Shown: piece after piece, positions 61,728 to 64,000 of the stretch | Layout of the letters: each line of letters begins with the position of its first letter | Numbering within the stretch: position 1 is the first letter of the stretch | Source: Myxococcota bacterium | Lineage (GTDB): Bacteria > Myxococcota_A > UBA9160 > SMWR01 | DNA: 64,000 nucleotides | Assembly: GCA_022447545.1 (NCBI GenBank) | Contig: JAKVBI010000003.1 | Coordinates: forward strand, 31,758 to 95,757 | Direction of reading: 5' to 3' | The notes under the pieces: model-generated | Databases searched by the model: none | What the model was told of the DNA's origin: nothing | Seen by the model: only the letters and a program-made list of their open reading frames with translations | Translations under genes and position numbers: made by a program

Positions 61728-62132
61728 TTGTCACACGCACCCACCTCAGTGGGTCGGTGGGTTCGCTACATTTCAGAGGTGAGAAGCCCTCGATCGGTCG
61801 CCAGCCTCATTATCGCCTCGACCCTCCTCGGCCTCGCCTGCGCACCCAAGCAACAAATCCCGCTCCACTGCGTTCCCCGAACCGTCACTCTTTGGGTCGA
61901 CAAAGAACAAGTGACGGAGGTCCCGCCCGTCCTGGAGCTTCGCTCCGACCAACCCCACACACTGTTCTTCAAGGGCGGGGGCTACGAAACCAGAATGTTG
62001 GTGCTCGAGACCCAGACCCATGAAGGACGGCCGAAGCTCTCCCCCTCGGACCCGTGCCGCGAAATGCGCTTCGTGGAGCGCAATCGAAACCTCGAAATCG
62101 AAATTGAACCCGGCAGCTCCGAGAACCCCTGA
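61728..62132 (+). CDS. Small probable lipoprotein
   Basis: A protein of up to 134 residues with a hydrophobic stretch (SVASLIIASTLLGLAC) ending in a Cys that may be lipidated, though the lipobox is imperfect. The mature part is β-like: PRTVTLWVDKEQVTEVPPVLELRSDQPHTLFFKGGGYE, which resembles a short PEGA-like carboxypeptidase-regulatory module. The start is uncertain: the TTG at 61728 gives a long N region, while the GTG at 61779 would give a normal signal peptide. It lies 5 nt after the SDR stop. Confidence 0.65.
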   Translation: MSHAPTSVGRWVRYISEVRSPRSVASLIIASTLLGLACAPKQQIPLHCVPRTVTLWVDKEQVTEVPPVLELRSDQPHTLFFKGGGYETRMLVLETQTHEGRPKLSPSDPCREMRFVERNRNLEIEIEPGSSENP

Positions 62133-62159
62133 ACGTTTCAAGCTCGACCGGAGCTCCGA

Positions 62160-62486
62160 TCAGGTGCCATCCCCAGAGGTCTGGCGCAACCGGGCGAGTG
62201 TCGCCCCCCAACCACCCCGGTCCCCAGGCGCATCGGCAAAGGCCTCGACCCTCGGATCGCCGTCCAGCAATCGCCTCACCCGTGCGCGTTGAACTCCCTT
62301 ACCCCGCCCGTGAACGATCCGAACCTCGCAAAAGCCCTCTGCGAGAGCGGCATCGAGATACGCATCCACCACCTCGGCCACTTCCGAGGGTCGGAACAGG
62401 TGCAAATCGATCGACTCCTCGATGGGGATGACCACGGGGTCGGGCCAAATCTCGTCATCGGGGGGGTCATCGGCAACCATCGGCAT
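62160..62486 (-). CDS. Smr domain protein
   Basis: A 108-residue protein that is almost only an Smr domain: SIDLHLFRPSEV supplies the DLH motif and RIVHGRGKGVQRARVRRLL the HGxGxG motif. Smr domains are nucleases acting on DNA junctions or on stalled-ribosome mRNA. There is no MutS2 region, so this is the small stand-alone type. GGAG six bases before the ATG fixes the start. Confidence 0.9.
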   Translation of the reverse strand: MPMVADDPPDDEIWPDPVVIPIEESIDLHLFRPSEVAEVVDAYLDAALAEGFCEVRIVHGRGKGVQRARVRRLLDGDPRVEAFADAPGDRGGWGATLARLRQTSGDGT

Positions 62487-62576
62487 CGAATTCTCCAGAT
62501 CCAGCTCAAGTACGAGACGACGACACCTGGGCGACCCTCGTCCTACGAAGGCGAATTGGAGAACTCCAGCGTGTGA

Positions 62577-63818
62577 TCAGGGAACCAGACCCGATGGACC
62601 CGGTGGGCGACCAAACATCGAGCGGAACACGATGAAATCCGATGTGCCGACGTTCCCGTTCGAGTCCGCGTCGACCACAAGGTCGTAATGCTCATCTCCG
62701 ATCTCGCGACCGTAGCTGGCGCGAAAGAGCATGAAATCCTGAGCGCCCGTGACGCCATCGCCGTCGTAATCGGCGTCGCAGAAATTTCCGTAGAGATCGC
62801 CATCGGAGTCGATCTGGTCCGCATTCGAAACCAAGATGCAATTGTCACAGACATCACCGATTCCATCGGAATCCGAATCGGTTCCGTCGCAATCCGGTGA
62901 CTCGCCTTCATCCGCGTCGCTCAAGCAACCCGGATCGAGCAAGTCGATCATCCCATCTCCATCGTCATCGATTCCATTGCTGCACTCGGAACGAACGATC
63001 GCAATGATGGCATCACGGTACGACGAAAGGTTCGCAATGTAGGTCTGGTCGCCGTACAAAACAGTCGATGGATGCGCGGGGAGCGAGCAAGCTTGGGATG
63101 CCACGGCCAACATCACTCCGGCCAACTCCCATCGCGTGCCATCGTGTGCGAACACGGCACCGCCCGAATCCCCCATCGTCGCCTGAGCCTCGGAGCAATC
63201 CCCCGATTCGCAACGCGTATCGGTCCCCACCGGAGCGGCGTCGAATTGTGTCACGAACGTATCCGTCGTATAGGCACCGAGACTCAGTTCGATACCCGAC
63301 CAGAGAACCTGATTGGTTCCCCAGCGAATCACGTTGGGCGTGATCGAATCGTACCCCGTAAAGGATCCACAAGTGATCGGGTCGACTCCACGACTGCGTC
63401 CCCGGCCGATCATCACGACCTCATCACCGGCCACGAAGGATGCCGCGGGCTCGAGATCATTTTCACGAATCGGCAGATTCGGAAAATCGGGACCGTCCTC
63501 GATCTGCCACACGGCGAGGTCTGCAGATCCACCCGTCGGATTTGGGAGCAGGATGCGGGATCCGGGAATCGACGTGTAGGACACGCCGTCGATCCAGACG
63601 TTGGAAAATGGCACGTGACCCGCCGTCAGCACCCAGTCGTTTCCCAGGTAGATGATCGGCAACCCGCCCTGTATACCCACATGTCTCCAGCCGGGGTCGT
63701 CAGCCGGTGCGCTGGTGTTCCCCGTTCCATCGCCAGCATCGATCACCACGGCTTCTGTCGGCGCCAAAAAGGCGAGGAACAGCACCAGCAAACCAGTCGC
63801 AAGACACCGACCACACAT
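62577..63818 (-). CDS. Secreted trypsin-like serine protease with calcium-repeat and dockerin-like C terminus
   Basis: A 413-residue exported protease. The signal peptide runs to about residue 23 (FLAFLAPTEA). The chymotrypsin-fold triad is visible: His68 in LTAGHV, Asp100 in SADLAVW and Ser218 in MGDSGGAV. Residues ~280-345 hold thrombospondin-3-type calcium repeats (DDDGDGMIDLLDPGC, DSDSDGIGDVCDNC). Residues ~350-410 form a dockerin-like pair (DYDGDGVTGAQDFMLFRASYG, DSNGNVGTSDFIVFRSMFG). The chain ends GPSGLVP with no sorting helix, so it is probably free in the medium or held by a partner. The ATG at 63818 is preferred to a TTG three codons earlier; no strong ribosome site is visible. Confidence 0.87.
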   Translation of the reverse strand: MCGRCLATGLLVLFLAFLAPTEAVVIDAGDGTGNTSAPADDPGWRHVGIQGGLPIIYLGNDWVLTAGHVPFSNVWIDGVSYTSIPGSRILLPNPTGGSADLAVWQIEDGPDFPNLPIRENDLEPAASFVAGDEVVMIGRGRSRGVDPITCGSFTGYDSITPNVIRWGTNQVLWSGIELSLGAYTTDTFVTQFDAAPVGTDTRCESGDCSEAQATMGDSGGAVFAHDGTRWELAGVMLAVASQACSLPAHPSTVLYGDQTYIANLSSYRDAIIAIVRSECSNGIDDDGDGMIDLLDPGCLSDADEGESPDCDGTDSDSDGIGDVCDNCILVSNADQIDSDGDLYGNFCDADYDGDGVTGAQDFMLFRASYGREIGDEHYDLVVDADSNGNVGTSDFIVFRSMFGRPPGPSGLVP

Positions 63819-64000
63819 AGGAACCAAAACGGTAGTTCAAATGGAGTGGGTCTGTAGGAACCCCCGCAAGAAAACTCGATCCGCAGCACGGAAAGAGAGG
63901 GTTTCACACGACCTTCTCGCGAAAAAGGCCTGCAAAACATGGAACTTGAAGGCTGTCCTTCAGCTTCGACGAGACCGCGTGGCTGCCGGGGAAGGGCCTT

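Overview
The window reads as a high-GC, chromosomal stretch from a free-living Gram-negative heterotroph. The gene content fits an uncultured deltaproteobacterial-type lineage (Myxococcota, Desulfobacterota or Binatota-like), but no marker here settles the phylum. Pointers are the Bacteroides-type (cytochrome b single-subunit) succinate dehydrogenase, several multiheme or CxxCH-bearing secreted proteins, calcium-repeat/dockerin-like secreted proteins, and a very high density of catabolic oxidoreductases, acyl-CoA enzymes and transporters. I see no tRNA, rRNA, CRISPR array, transposase, integrase or phage gene. Nearly all of the window is coding, with short gaps and many overlapping or abutting genes.

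Layout. 1-2296 (minus): sdhC-sdhA, with sdhA running off the left edge. 2493-4992 (plus): two half-size PqiA membrane proteins and a three-MCE-domain PqiB, each coupled by an ATGA overlap; ftsH follows. 7116-10211: a KstD-like flavoprotein divergent from an amidase-signature hydrolase. 10220-20479: envelope and electron-transfer proteins, namely a large YVTN-propeller/diheme protein with a sorting-like tail, small membrane and lipoproteins, a lytic transglycosylase, an octaheme cytochrome c, a second KstD-type flavoprotein and a lone type II secretion-type pseudopilin. 20537-24022 (minus): SDR, Gfo/Idh/MocA oxidoreductase and MFS transporter. 24231-28692 (plus): nitroreductase, 3-hydroxyisobutyrate-dehydrogenase-type enzyme, MFS transporter and acyl-CoA carboxylase carboxyltransferase. 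28721-33360: a membrane sulfatase-like enzyme divergent from a D-aminoacylase-type amidohydrolase. 33397-36294 (minus): methyltransferase, SDR and MFS. 36464-38849 (plus): a sugar isomerase/epimerase-type TIM barrel coupled to a second Gfo/Idh/MocA enzyme. 39155-42817: a small RRM RNA-binding protein, then a large lipoprotein combining a sugar-dehydrogenase-type propeller, HEAT repeats and a c-type heme domain.

42933-47951 (plus): a fused double acyl-CoA dehydrogenase, an acyl-CoA ligase and an LLM flavin oxidoreductase. 48021-51054 (minus): a complete DctP-DctQ-DctM TRAP transporter. 51222-53330 (plus): a MoxR AAA+ ATPase with a CoxE-type VWA partner. 53344-55753 (minus): a DUF6502 helix-turn-helix-like protein and a DUF5666 exported protein carrying a 36-nt coding minisatellite. 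56067-62132 (plus): a catabolic operon of zinc alcohol dehydrogenase, acyl-CoA ligase, an unknown 182-residue protein, amidohydrolase and SDR, plus a small lipoprotein. The right end holds an Smr-domain protein and a secreted trypsin-like protease, both on the minus strand.

Taken together, TRAP and MFS uptake, CoA ligases, acyl-CoA dehydrogenase, KstD-like flavoproteins, SDRs and amidohydrolases suggest catabolism of carboxylated, possibly steroid- or terpenoid-like or aromatic substrates. No single complete pathway can be read from the window. The least described pieces are the DUF6502/DUF5666 module with a strong upstream palindrome, the coupled operon with the unknown protein at 58813-59361, and the mosaic heme proteins.
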